A DNA stretch of 5,754 nucleotides, taken from NCBI GenBank assembly GCA_021777685.1, contig JAJYDH010000417.1:1-5754 (forward strand), read 5' to 3'. The stretch's first letter is position 1; each line of letters starts with the position of its first letter. Below are positions 1 through 5,699 of the stretch, piece by piece. Source of the stretch: Planctomycetota bacterium (GTDB lineage Bacteria; Planctomycetota; Planctomycetia; Isosphaerales; Isosphaeraceae). The position numbers were made by a program, and so were the translations under genes. The notes beneath the pieces were generated by a model. That model was not told where the DNA came from. It saw only the letters and a program-made list of their open reading frames with translations, and made no database searches.

Positions 1-32
1 TTGCGGACCACCATTGATGTTGCGGCGAGTCC

Positions 33-50
33 GGTCCGCAATAGCGGACC
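33..50. repeat. Small palindromic repeat, copy A
   Basis: A perfect 7-bp inverted repeat, GGTCCGC (33-39) and GCGGACC (44-50), encloses the 4-base loop AATA. The core at 35-48 is the exact reverse complement of 189-202, and the right arm continues as GCGGACCCTGCAA, matching GCGGACCCTACAA at 198-210 with one difference. The window also opens with TTGCGGACC, the edge of what may be a third copy. It lies in a non-coding stretch. The structure resembles REP/MITE-type intergenic palindromes; the family is not one I can name. Confidence 0.7.
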
Positions 51-62
51 CTGCAAGTTCTC

Positions 63-140
63 GTAGGGTGGGTCGAGCCTCGGGCGAGCCCCACCATGCA
101 TTCGATTGGTGGGGCTCGCCCGAGGCCCGACCCACCCTAC
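63..140. repeat. Long near-perfect hairpin (REP/MITE-like)
   Basis: The left arm at 63-96 and right arm at 107-140 are 34 bases each and complementary at 33 positions, with a 10-base loop at 97-106. The single mismatch is A76 against C127. The ends read GTAGGGTGGG and CCCACCCTAC, a terminal motif often seen in intergenic palindromic repeats. Such a structure is far beyond chance and would fold strongly in either transcript. There is no open frame of note and no transposase nearby, so if mobile it would be a non-autonomous element. It lacks the U-tract of an intrinsic terminator. Confidence 0.85.
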
Positions 141-182
141 TACACCTACAAGACTTATTTGGCCGGTCGGTCTCTGAAATCT

Positions 183-208
183 GTAGGATCCGCTATTGCG
201 GACCCTAC
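183..208. repeat. Small palindromic repeat, copy A'
   Basis: Arms 183-193 and 198-208 (GTAGGATCCGC and GCGGACCCTAC) pair at 10 of 11 positions around the 4-base loop TATT. The inner 14 bases are the reverse complement of those in the copy at 33-50, while the right flank GCGGACCCTRCAA is a direct repeat of it. The two copies bracket the long hairpin at 63-140, so the whole of 33-210 may be one composite repeat. Confidence 0.7.
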
Positions 209-210
209 AA

Positions 211-362
211 TCCCGCCTTTTTAGCGTTGATGGTCTACCACAAAAGCTCGCGGATTGCGTGCGTGTATTCGTCAATGAACCCCAACATCCTCAGAGGCGC
301 ACGTCGAGCGTCCCCGCCTCCGAGGAGCGGTTGATCGGATCGAAATCGGGCCTCCAGGCGGG
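211..362. other. Non-coding gap downstream of the leftward gene
   Basis: No convincing gene is seen here; the open frames have no ribosome binding site and no recognisable protein. An imperfect GC-rich inverted repeat at about 314-330 (CCGC..GCGG core) sits some 33 bases past the stop codon of the leftward gene and could help end its transcript, but it has no T-tract and I do not call it a terminator. Confidence 0.4.
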
Positions 363-1076
363 TCAGCGAGGCCGGCCGACCGTGATTGGCAGGTCGGTTC
401 CGGTCATCGACATCGGCAACTTGGGGAGATTGCGTCGTTCGGGAGGTAGCGGCATGTTCATCTCGACGCAGAAGGCGTCGAACTCGTCGTCGGACATCCC
501 CGGGTCATCGAAGGAAGCCAATTCCGCCTTCGCCGCGCGGAGGTCGAAGGGCGGGGTCGGGGCCGGCATGGCGGCCTCGTCGGCACGTTCCATCAGCCGC
601 AATTCCTTGAGGGCCCGGTAGAAACCTCTTTCGGCGGCGGCCTCGTACTTGCGCGCGAGGGTCGCCTCTTTCGAAGGGTCGAACATGGCAATCCGGATGG
701 CCTCGCCCTTGAGTTTGGCGGCTTCCGCTTCCGTCGAACCCTCGGGAGCGACGAAATCGGCCTCGACCTGGCGGATGCGCCCGGTCAGCGCGGCGGTTTG
801 CTGGTCGGCGGCGCGTTCCATCCGGACCGAGTTGAGCGCGGCCCGGCGGACCAGGGCGGTCTCGACCTCGCCGACGGGCACCAGCTCCTCTTCGAATGCT
901 GCGGTCCGGCGGGCGACCTCGGCGGCGTCGGCCTCGGGCAGGACGACGCCCGCGCCGGCCAGGCCATGCTTGAGGGCGTTCCGGCGCGATCGCTCCTTGC
1001 CCTCGGGGGTCCTGGGGCCGGTCGACTTCGCGGCATTTTTCCGGTTCGCGCTGATCTGAGCTTCGCTGGCGGACAT
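363..1076 (-). CDS. Conserved hypothetical protein with SANRxNAxxSTG motif
   Basis: A 237-residue soluble, Ala/Glu/Arg-rich protein with no signal peptide or membrane segment. Residues 9-27 carry a basic motif (SANRKNAAKSTG, then PRTPEGK) followed by SRRNALKHGL at 30-39. This N-terminal signature recurs in many uncharacterised proteins of planctomycetes and other bacteria. Residues about 138-163 (ATLARKYEAAAERG, then FYRALKELRLME) are a predicted helix also typical of that family, and the middle is probably helical. The C-terminal part is acidic, then Pro-rich. The function is unknown; the basic N-terminus could contact nucleic acid, but nothing proves it. The start is the ATG at 1076 because GAGGA lies 8 bases upstream. 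The in-frame ATG at 1091 overlaps that GAGGA, and the one at 1253 would add a leader with no family similarity. It is transcribed divergently from the lipoprotein gene at 1313. Confidence 0.85.
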   Translation of the reverse strand: MSASEAQISANRKNAAKSTGPRTPEGKERSRRNALKHGLAGAGVVLPEADAAEVARRTAAFEEELVPVGEVETALVRRAALNSVRMERAADQQTAALTGRIRQVEADFVAPEGSTEAEAAKLKGEAIRIAMFDPSKEATLARKYEAAAERGFYRALKELRLMERADEAAMPAPTPPFDLRAAKAELASFDDPGMSDDEFDAFCVEMNMPLPPERRNLPKLPMSMTGTDLPITVGRPR

Positions 1077-1084
1077 GGGTGCGG

Positions 1085-1089
1085 TCCTC
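1085..1089 (-). promoter_or_regulatory. Ribosome binding site GAGGA fixing the start at 1076
   Basis: On the minus strand GAGGA (plus-strand TCCTC) is separated by 8 bases from the ATG at 1076-1074. The alternative ATG at 1091-1089 overlaps this site and has no purine-rich site of its own, which supports the shorter protein. Confidence 0.6.
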
Positions 1090-1175
1090 ATCGGTCGGTC
1101 GTGATGGTTGGATGGCGAGGGTCCGGCTTCTGCCCTTATATTCAGGATCGCGCCCTCGCGATTATTCGTGTTTTT

Positions 1176-1212
1176 CCCGGGAACGACTCTCGCACTCCGG
1201 GGAACTCCCGGG
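1176..1212. repeat. Inverted repeat in the divergent intergenic region
   Basis: CCCGGGA (1176-1182) and TCCCGGG (1206-1212) form a perfect 7-bp inverted repeat with a 23-base spacer. Each arm contains the self-palindrome CCCGGG. It lies between two divergent genes and just upstream of the candidate promoter at 1230-1258, so a regulator site is possible, though in GC-rich DNA such a repeat can also arise by chance. Confidence 0.4.
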
Positions 1213-1229
1213 AGGGCCTCGAACCCGCC

Positions 1230-1258
1230 TTGACCCCCTCGGGCCGATCCCATACCCT
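1230..1258 (+). promoter_or_regulatory. Candidate sigma-70-type promoter for the lipoprotein gene
   Basis: TTGACC at 1230-1235 (5 of 6 to the -35 consensus), a 17-base spacer, then TACCCT at 1253-1258 (only the T, A and final T of the -10 match). This would start the transcript near 1265 and leave a leader of about 48 bases before the ATG at 1313. The -10 is weak, so this is a prediction from spacing and the -35 box. Confidence 0.35.
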
Positions 1259-1301
1259 GCCGCGCGTCGTTCCATGTCGTCGGCGATCGAAGACTTCAAT
1301 C

Positions 1302-1306
1302 GGAGG
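1302..1306 (+). promoter_or_regulatory. Ribosome binding site GGAGG of the lipoprotein gene
   Basis: GGAGG lies 6 bases before the ATG at 1313. It decides the start over the in-frame ATG at 1274, which has no such site and would put extra charged residues before the signal peptide. Confidence 0.75.
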
Positions 1307-1312
1307 CGGTCG

Positions 1313-1849
1313 ATGCGCAGGGCTGCCCCTGTTCGTTGGGTGTTGGTGTCGTGCCTGGCCGTCGGCTGCTCGACCGTGCGTCACCGGGGGTCGGACCATC
1401 CGGGGATCACGGAGCCGAATCCCAGCGCGGTCAACCGGGTCTACCCGGCCTCGGCCACGCTGGTGGCCCGGACGGTCGCCGACGTGATGTCGCAGGACTC
1501 CATCATCGATGACGTGTCGATGGTCGCCGACGCCGGCTCGAAGGAATACCGGAACTTCAGCCGGGAGGATCGGCAACGGCTGGGGATCTCGATGCTGACC
1601 CCCGCCAATGACGTCAACTTCAACATCAAGGCCAAGAGCAAGGACGGCCGGCCGATCGCCGTCGCGGTCCGGCTCAAGGGAGAGTCGAGCGCCGAGGTGA
1701 GCCTGCTCTACGGCTTCGGCGGCGATTCCGACCTGGCCCGCGACATCCTTGACCGGGTCGGCATCGCTCTGGAGAGTGTCCCGAAGGACACGGCGGTCGC
1801 GAAGGCGTCGGGCTCGAAGGCCGCTTCCCGGCCCGGCTTGCCGCGATAG
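1313..1849 (+). CDS. Putative small lipoprotein, DUF3568-like
   Basis: A 178-residue exported protein. Residues 1-18 form a short lipoprotein-type signal peptide: basic MRR, hydrophobic WVLVSCLAV, then AVGC with the lipidated cysteine at 19. The -3 position is Ala rather than the usual Leu, so the lipobox is acceptable but not ideal. Residues 20-45 look like a flexible linker. Residues about 44-152 form the domain: a helix (SATLVARTVADVM), a central strand region with KAKSKDGRPIAVAVRLKG, then a segment ending in LLYGFGGDSDLARDILDRVG. This resembles the DUF3568 layout, in which a G-x-G-D motif precedes a final helix; the assignment is from memory of the pattern. The last 25 residues are a basic Ala/Ser tail. 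The molecular role is unknown; a membrane anchor facing the periplasm is inferred. It is monocistronic, with its own promoter candidate and a strong terminator 57 bases after the stop. Confidence 0.85.
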   Translation: MRRAAPVRWVLVSCLAVGCSTVRHRGSDHPGITEPNPSAVNRVYPASATLVARTVADVMSQDSIIDDVSMVADAGSKEYRNFSREDRQRLGISMLTPANDVNFNIKAKSKDGRPIAVAVRLKGESSAEVSLLYGFGGDSDLARDILDRVGIALESVPKDTAVAKASGSKAASRPGLPR

Positions 1850-1905
1850 GGCCTGGAACGGCGGGCGATCCTCGCGTAAGCTCTTGGGAGCGGGAGGCGA
1901 ACGGG

Positions 1906-1929
1906 GGCCGGTCCCGAGACCGGCCTTTT
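1906..1929 (+). terminator. Intrinsic terminator after the lipoprotein gene
   Basis: GGCCGGTC (1906-1913) and GACCGGCC (1918-1925) form a perfect 8-bp GC-rich stem with the loop CCGA, followed directly by TTTT (1926-1929). G-U pairs could lengthen the stem into the T-run. It separates the lipoprotein gene from the DHH gene that starts 45 bases later. Confidence 0.85.
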
Positions 1930-1974
1930 CGACCCGGTCCTCGCCCTCCTCGGTCCGATCGGGGTGCGACCGCG

Positions 1975-3048
1975 ATGATGGCCGAGTCCGACGCGGAACC
2001 CGTGCTGCTCCGCCAGCACCGGTCCGAACGATTCCTGGCGACAGTCGCCCCGTTCGCCCGAGTCGTCCTGGTTTCCCACGTCAACCCCGACCCCGACGCG
2101 CTCGCCAGCATGCTCGGGCTCCGGACGCTGGTCGAACTCCGACAGCCAGGCAAGCCCGTCATCCTGACAGTCGACGGCATGATCGCCCGCGCCGAGAATC
2201 GGGCGATGGTCGACCTCGTCCCGATCCCGCTGGTCCCGATCGAACACGTCGTGATCGGCCCGAATGACGCCGTGGTCATGGTCGACTCGCAGCCGGGGAC
2301 CGGGCGGAGGGCCAGCGAGGCCGCCACGCCCGTAGCCGTGCTCGACCACCACGAGACCGGCGGCAAGCTCGACGGCGTCCTCTACCGGGACATCCGCGCG
2401 AACCTGGGCGCGACCAGCACGATGGTCACCGGCTACCTCCTGGAACAGAACGTCGGCGTCAGCCCCAGGCTCGCCACGTCGTTGACTTACGGGATCGAGT
2501 CCGAGGTCTCCGGCTACCCCCGAGAGTCGAGCCCGCTCGACGACGGCGCCCTCGTCTGGCTCTTCCCCCGCGCCGACAAGGACCTGCTCGCCCGGATCAA
2601 GAACCCCAAGCTCTCGCAGGACTATTTCGCCACATTCCAGAACGCCCTGGCCAACGCCTTCCTCTACCAGGACGTGGTCGTGAGCTGGTGCGGGGTCGTC
2701 CCCCAGCCCGACATCATCGCCGAGCTGGCCGACTTCTTCATCCGCTTCGACCGCGTCAACTGGGCCCTCTCGATCGGCCTGTTCGAAAACCTCCTCAAGC
2801 TCTCGATCCGCGCCGCCAACCTCGGCGGACACTCCGGGGAGGTCCTCCGAGTCGTCGTCGACGGCCTCGGCACCGCCGGGGGCCACGACAAGAGGGCCGG
2901 TGGCGCCATCCCCCTGGCCGACACCCGGCCGGAGACCATCGAGAACACCCTCCGGATCATCCGCCATCGCCTGCTCGCCAGGCTCGACATCGACGAGCAG
3001 CGAGGCCATCGCCTGCTCGAAGCCAGCCCCATCATCCAGGCCCCCTGA
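1975..3048 (+). CDS. DHH/DHHA1 phosphoesterase, NrnA-type (nanoRNase/pAp phosphatase-like)
   Basis: A 357-residue cytoplasmic protein with both DHH-superfamily domains. In the catalytic domain motif I is SHVNPDPDAL (34-43, with H35, D39, D41), motif II is VDSQ (D104), motif III is LDHHE (D124, H125, H126) and motif IV is YGIESEVSGYPR (172-183). These residues normally bind two Mn ions. The C-terminal DHHA1 domain ends in GTAGGHDKRAGGAI (299-312), the substrate-binding loop. Such proteins hydrolyse short RNA or linear dinucleotides and often 3'-phosphoadenosine 5'-phosphate; some act on c-di-AMP, so the substrate here is inferred. The length slightly exceeds the usual 310-340. Motif IV has SEV where NrnA proteins usually have TDT, so the metal ligand Asp appears replaced by Glu. 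The start is the first of two tandem ATGs (1975, 1978). No clear ribosome binding site is seen; GGGG at 1961-1964 is the nearest purine run. No promoter was recognised. Confidence 0.9.
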   Translation: MMAESDAEPVLLRQHRSERFLATVAPFARVVLVSHVNPDPDALASMLGLRTLVELRQPGKPVILTVDGMIARAENRAMVDLVPIPLVPIEHVVIGPNDAVVMVDSQPGTGRRASEAATPVAVLDHHETGGKLDGVLYRDIRANLGATSTMVTGYLLEQNVGVSPRLATSLTYGIESEVSGYPRESSPLDDGALVWLFPRADKDLLARIKNPKLSQDYFATFQNALANAFLYQDVVVSWCGVVPQPDIIAELADFFIRFDRVNWALSIGLFENLLKLSIRAANLGGHSGEVLRVVVDGLGTAGGHDKRAGGAIPLADTRPETIENTLRIIRHRLLARLDIDEQRGHRLLEASPIIQAP

Positions 3049-3093
3049 TCTTCGCGATCTCCCTTCAGGTCGGGCGTGGTCCCACGAGATTGT

Positions 3094-3116
3094 TTGAGAT
3101 CCGGTCTCAATCTCAA
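3094..3116. promoter_or_regulatory. TTGAGA/TCTCAA repeat cluster upstream of the DUF1559 gene
   Basis: TTGAGA (3094-3099) and TCTCAA (3105-3110) form an inverted repeat with a 5-base spacer, and a second TCTCAA (3111-3116) follows in tandem. The same half-site recurs in the palindrome at 3174-3188. The cluster lies about 20 bases upstream of the candidate -35 box, where an activator or an auxiliary repressor site would be expected. Confidence 0.45.
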
Positions 3117-3133
3117 CAAATCCGCAACAACCC

Positions 3134-3162
3134 TTGCGGTCCTACTAGAGATTATGGATAAT
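3134..3162 (+). promoter_or_regulatory. Candidate promoter of the DUF1559 gene
   Basis: TTGCGG (3134-3139), a spacer of exactly 17 bases, then GATAAT (3157-3162, 5 of 6 to the -10 consensus). A start near 3169 would give a leader of about 40 bases. The -35 keeps only the TTG core. It also forms the right arm of a 6-bp inverted repeat, CCGCAA (3122-3127) with TTGCGG (3134-3139). The local drop in GC supports a promoter. Confidence 0.5.
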
Positions 3163-3173
3163 CCGGCTCGTGT

Positions 3174-3188
3174 TGAGACTGAGTCTCA
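3174..3188. promoter_or_regulatory. Perfect 15-bp palindrome, operator-like
   Basis: TGAGACT (3174-3180) and AGTCTCA (3182-3188) are perfect inverted arms around one central G. It begins a few bases after the predicted transcription start and ends 7 bases before the ribosome binding site. The position and symmetry fit a dimeric repressor site; a leader RNA hairpin is unlikely because the loop would be too tight without opening inner pairs. Confidence 0.5.
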
Positions 3189-3195
3189 GAATCAC

Positions 3196-3201
3196 AGAGG
3201 A
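3196..3201 (+). promoter_or_regulatory. Ribosome binding site AGAGGA of the DUF1559 gene
   Basis: AGAGGA is followed by a 7-base spacer and the ATG at 3209. It selects this start over the in-frame GTG at 3170, which would add 13 residues before the conserved prepilin leader and coincides with the predicted transcription start. Confidence 0.8.
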
Positions 3202-3208
3202 TTTTCTG

Positions 3209-4273
3209 ATGAATCACCGTCGAGGGTTCACCCTGATCGAGTTGCTGGTCGTGATCGCCATCATCGCCGTCCTGATCGCCCTCCTTCTGCCGGCCGTCCA
3301 GGCGGCGCGCGAGGCCGCCCGGCGGATGCAGTGCGTCAACAACCTGAAGCAACTGGGCCTGGCGATGCACAACTACGAGAGCACCAACGGCGTCCTCCCC
3401 CCGCAGATGTCCCTGCTCTTCAACGGATCGGGCACGGTGGCCTGGAAGTCGACCTGGGGTGCGACGTCGCGGGTCATGCCCTTCCTGGAGCAGGGCCCGC
3501 TCTACAACGCCATCAATTACACGAACAAGGTGAGCGACGCGTCGAACGCGACGGTCGTCGCCCAGCAGATCAAGACGCTCCTGTGCCCGAGCGAGCCCAA
3601 CCAGCAGGCGTTCACCAGCACCAGCGCCACGACCGGGGTCACGTCCACCTACGGCGTCTCGAATTACGGCTGGTGCGCGGGGACCTGGTACACCTTCGGC
3701 GGTTACTCGCTCCAGACCCCGACGACCGGCGCGATCGGCCCGAACCTGGCCCGGACGTTCGGATCGTTCACGGACGGGTTGAGCAACAGCCTCCTGGCGG
3801 CGGAAGTGAAGACCTACACGCCCTCCTATCACGATTGCGGCACGATGCCGGCGGGCGCACCGGCCGGCGCCTCGGCGTATCCCGACGTCCCCACGGTCCT
3901 GGCCAGCGTCTACGCGGCCCCGACGGCGGGCTGCAAGGCGGCCACGGGCGGGAACGGCGGCCTGCCGGGCGGCGGGCACACCCATTGGAGTAACGGCAAT
4001 TCGTTCTACGACGGCTTCACCACCGCGCTGCCGCCGAACACGAGGTCGCCCCTGGGGTCGATCGCCCCGGACGGCGACATGAGCACGGAGGACGAGGACG
4101 ACGGCGGCCCGACCTATTCCGCGGTCACGTCGAGGAGCTACCACTCCGGCGGGGTCAACATCCTGTTTGGCGACGGCAGCGTCAAGTTCATCAAGAACAC
4201 GATCAACTGGCAGGCCTGGCGGGCGCTGGGGACGGTCTCCGGGGGCGAGGTGGTGTCGGCCGACTCGTTCTGA
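3209..4273 (+). CDS. DUF1559 prepilin-like protein with H-X9-DG C-terminus
   Basis: A 354-residue protein. The N-terminus is a class III (type IV pilin/pseudopilin) leader: a short basic MNHRRG, cleavage expected after G6, then FTLIELLVV with the conserved Glu at +5 (E11), and a hydrophobic helix to about residue 30. The next segment is the family hallmark: LPAVQAAREAARRMQCVNNLKQ (in two parts, 28-36 and 37-48), then LAMHNYESTNGVLPP. A globular domain follows, with cysteines at 126, 156, 210 and 242, an acidic stretch around 294-298, and near the end H312, nine residues, then D322-G323 (the H-X9-DG processing-associated motif). DUF1559 proteins occur in tens to hundreds of copies per planctomycete genome; they are thought to be processed by prepilin peptidase and to sit in or beyond the inner membrane, but their role is unknown. 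The gene stands alone with its own promoter-like and operator-like leader. Confidence 0.95.
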   Translation: MNHRRGFTLIELLVVIAIIAVLIALLLPAVQAAREAARRMQCVNNLKQLGLAMHNYESTNGVLPPQMSLLFNGSGTVAWKSTWGATSRVMPFLEQGPLYNAINYTNKVSDASNATVVAQQIKTLLCPSEPNQQAFTSTSATTGVTSTYGVSNYGWCAGTWYTFGGYSLQTPTTGAIGPNLARTFGSFTDGLSNSLLAAEVKTYTPSYHDCGTMPAGAPAGASAYPDVPTVLASVYAAPTAGCKAATGGNGGLPGGGHTHWSNGNSFYDGFTTALPPNTRSPLGSIAPDGDMSTEDEDDGGPTYSAVTSRSYHSGGVNILFGDGSVKFIKNTINWQAWRALGTVSGGEVVSADSF

Positions 4274-4331
4274 TCGGCAGTCCCGACGGCAGGCGCACCC
4301 TGTTCACCCCGAGGGATTTTTGATAGGTTCT

Positions 4332-4347
4332 AGGGGCCTGAGCCCCT
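4332..4347 (+). terminator. Hairpin between DUF1559 gene and phosphofructokinase gene
   Basis: AGGGGC (4332-4337) and GCCCCT (4342-4347) pair over 6 bp with the loop CTGA, 59 bases past the DUF1559 stop codon. There is no T-tract after it; a TTTTT run lies upstream at 4317-4321. It could weakly end the upstream transcript or be part of the next gene's leader. Confidence 0.35.
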
Positions 4348-4352
4348 CGATC

Positions 4353-4384
4353 CGGCCCGCTTGGAGGGCCGTCTTCGACAAGCG
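4353..4384 (+). promoter_or_regulatory. Two overlapping, mutually exclusive hairpins in the phosphofructokinase leader
   Basis: CGGCCC (4353-4358) pairs with GGGCCG (4366-4371). Alternatively CGCTTG (4358-4363) pairs with CAAGCG (4379-4384). The two share bases and cannot form together. Their place 35-65 bases before the start codon would suit leader control, but the stems are only 6 bp and no promoter was recognised in the gap, so the functional meaning is unproven. Confidence 0.25.
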
Positions 4385-4407
4385 GAGGGCTGACGGGGCC
4401 TCGCTTT

Positions 4408-4411
4408 AGGA
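4408..4411 (+). promoter_or_regulatory. Ribosome binding site AGGA of the phosphofructokinase gene
   Basis: AGGA followed by a 7-base spacer precedes the ATG at 4419. The family N-terminus (MKVGLLTGGGDCPGLN) begins exactly here, which confirms the start. Confidence 0.75.
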
Positions 4412-4418
4412 ACTTTTC

Positions 4419-5450
<1,032 letters not shown>

Positions 5451-5464
5451 CGCCCCGATGGAGT

Positions 5465-5506
5465 CGCCGAGAAAAAAAGGGACTGGGTTATTGACCTCGG
5501 CGTTTT
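5465..5506 (+). terminator. Possible terminator after phosphofructokinase gene
   Basis: CGCCGAG (5465-5471) and CTCGGCG (5496-5502) form a perfect 7-bp stem starting 14 bases after the stop codon, followed by TTTT (5503-5506). The 24-base loop contains an A7 run and is long, which weakens the call. A competing stem, GGGTTAT (5485-5491) with ATAACCC (5517-5523), encloses the right arm of this one; the two stems interlock and cannot both form as simple hairpins. Confidence 0.4.
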
Positions 5507-5606
5507 ACTCGGTAATATAACCCTTGTCGCCGATGACGACGCCGACGTGAAAACGACGGCTGAGTCAACGGCCTCCTTCGAGTTTCCCGACAGACCGGTG
5601 ACGGCC

Positions 5607-5627
5607 GGCGACCCGATTCGGGTCGCC
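5607..5627. terminator. GC-rich hairpin between converging genes
   Basis: GGCGACCCG (5607-5615) and CGGGTCGCC (5619-5627) form a perfect 9-bp stem with the loop ATT. Downstream on the plus strand is TTGT, so the U-run is poor in both directions. Its position between the phosphofructokinase gene and the probable leftward gene suits a two-way terminator. Confidence 0.4.
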
Positions 5628-5657
5628 TTGTCGTCTCCGCACTCGGATGGGAACATT

Positions 5658-5699
5658 CGGCCGGGGTTTCGTCCTTCTTAGGGCGGGTCGCCCCGGCCG
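5658..5699. repeat. Inverted repeat spanning the stop codon of the right-edge gene
   Basis: CGGCCGGGG (5658-5666) and CCCCGGCCG (5691-5699) are perfect 9-bp arms separated by 24 bases. The stop codon of the probable leftward gene (5680-5678) falls in the spacer. On the minus strand this would place a strong stem around the stop, with no U-run after it. Confidence 0.5.

Noticed and set aside
1..210. CRISPR array
   Set aside because: Repeats are palindromes of differing size with no regular spacing or spacers, and no cas gene is in the window.
14..621. Rightward open frames over the repeat cluster and across the leftward hypothetical gene
   Set aside because: They run through palindromes or antisense to the 363-1076 gene, have no ribosome binding site and give Arg/Ser/Pro-rich text with no family likeness.
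1077..1253. N-terminal extension of the leftward hypothetical protein to the ATG at 1253
   Set aside because: It would cover most of the divergent promoter region, lacks a ribosome binding site, and the family motif begins right after the ATG at 1076, which has GAGGA upstream.
1079..1312. N-terminal extension of the lipoprotein to 1079 or 1274
   Set aside because: The signal peptide with its lipobox begins at the ATG at 1313 with GGAGG in place; a longer N-terminus would bury it.
1708..3009. 433-codon leftward open frame opposite the DHH gene
   Set aside because: The plus strand encodes a complete DHH/DHHA1 protein with all motifs; the antisense frame is Gly/Asp/Val-rich mirror text of GC-rich codons.
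2963..3019. 15-base direct repeat GCCATCGCCTGCTCG at 2963-2977 and 3005-3019
   Set aside because: It lies in the C-terminal helix of the DHH protein and encodes similar HRLLAR/HRLLEA text; chance or helix repetition with biased codons explains it.
3044..3069. CCTGA/TCAGG inverted repeat at the end of the DHH gene as a terminator
   Set aside because: Only 5 bp with a 16-base loop and no T-tract; too weak.
3152..4144. 330-codon leftward open frame opposite the DUF1559 gene
   Set aside because: It is antisense to an unmistakable prepilin-like protein and has mirror composition (Arg/Val/Asp/Gly-rich).
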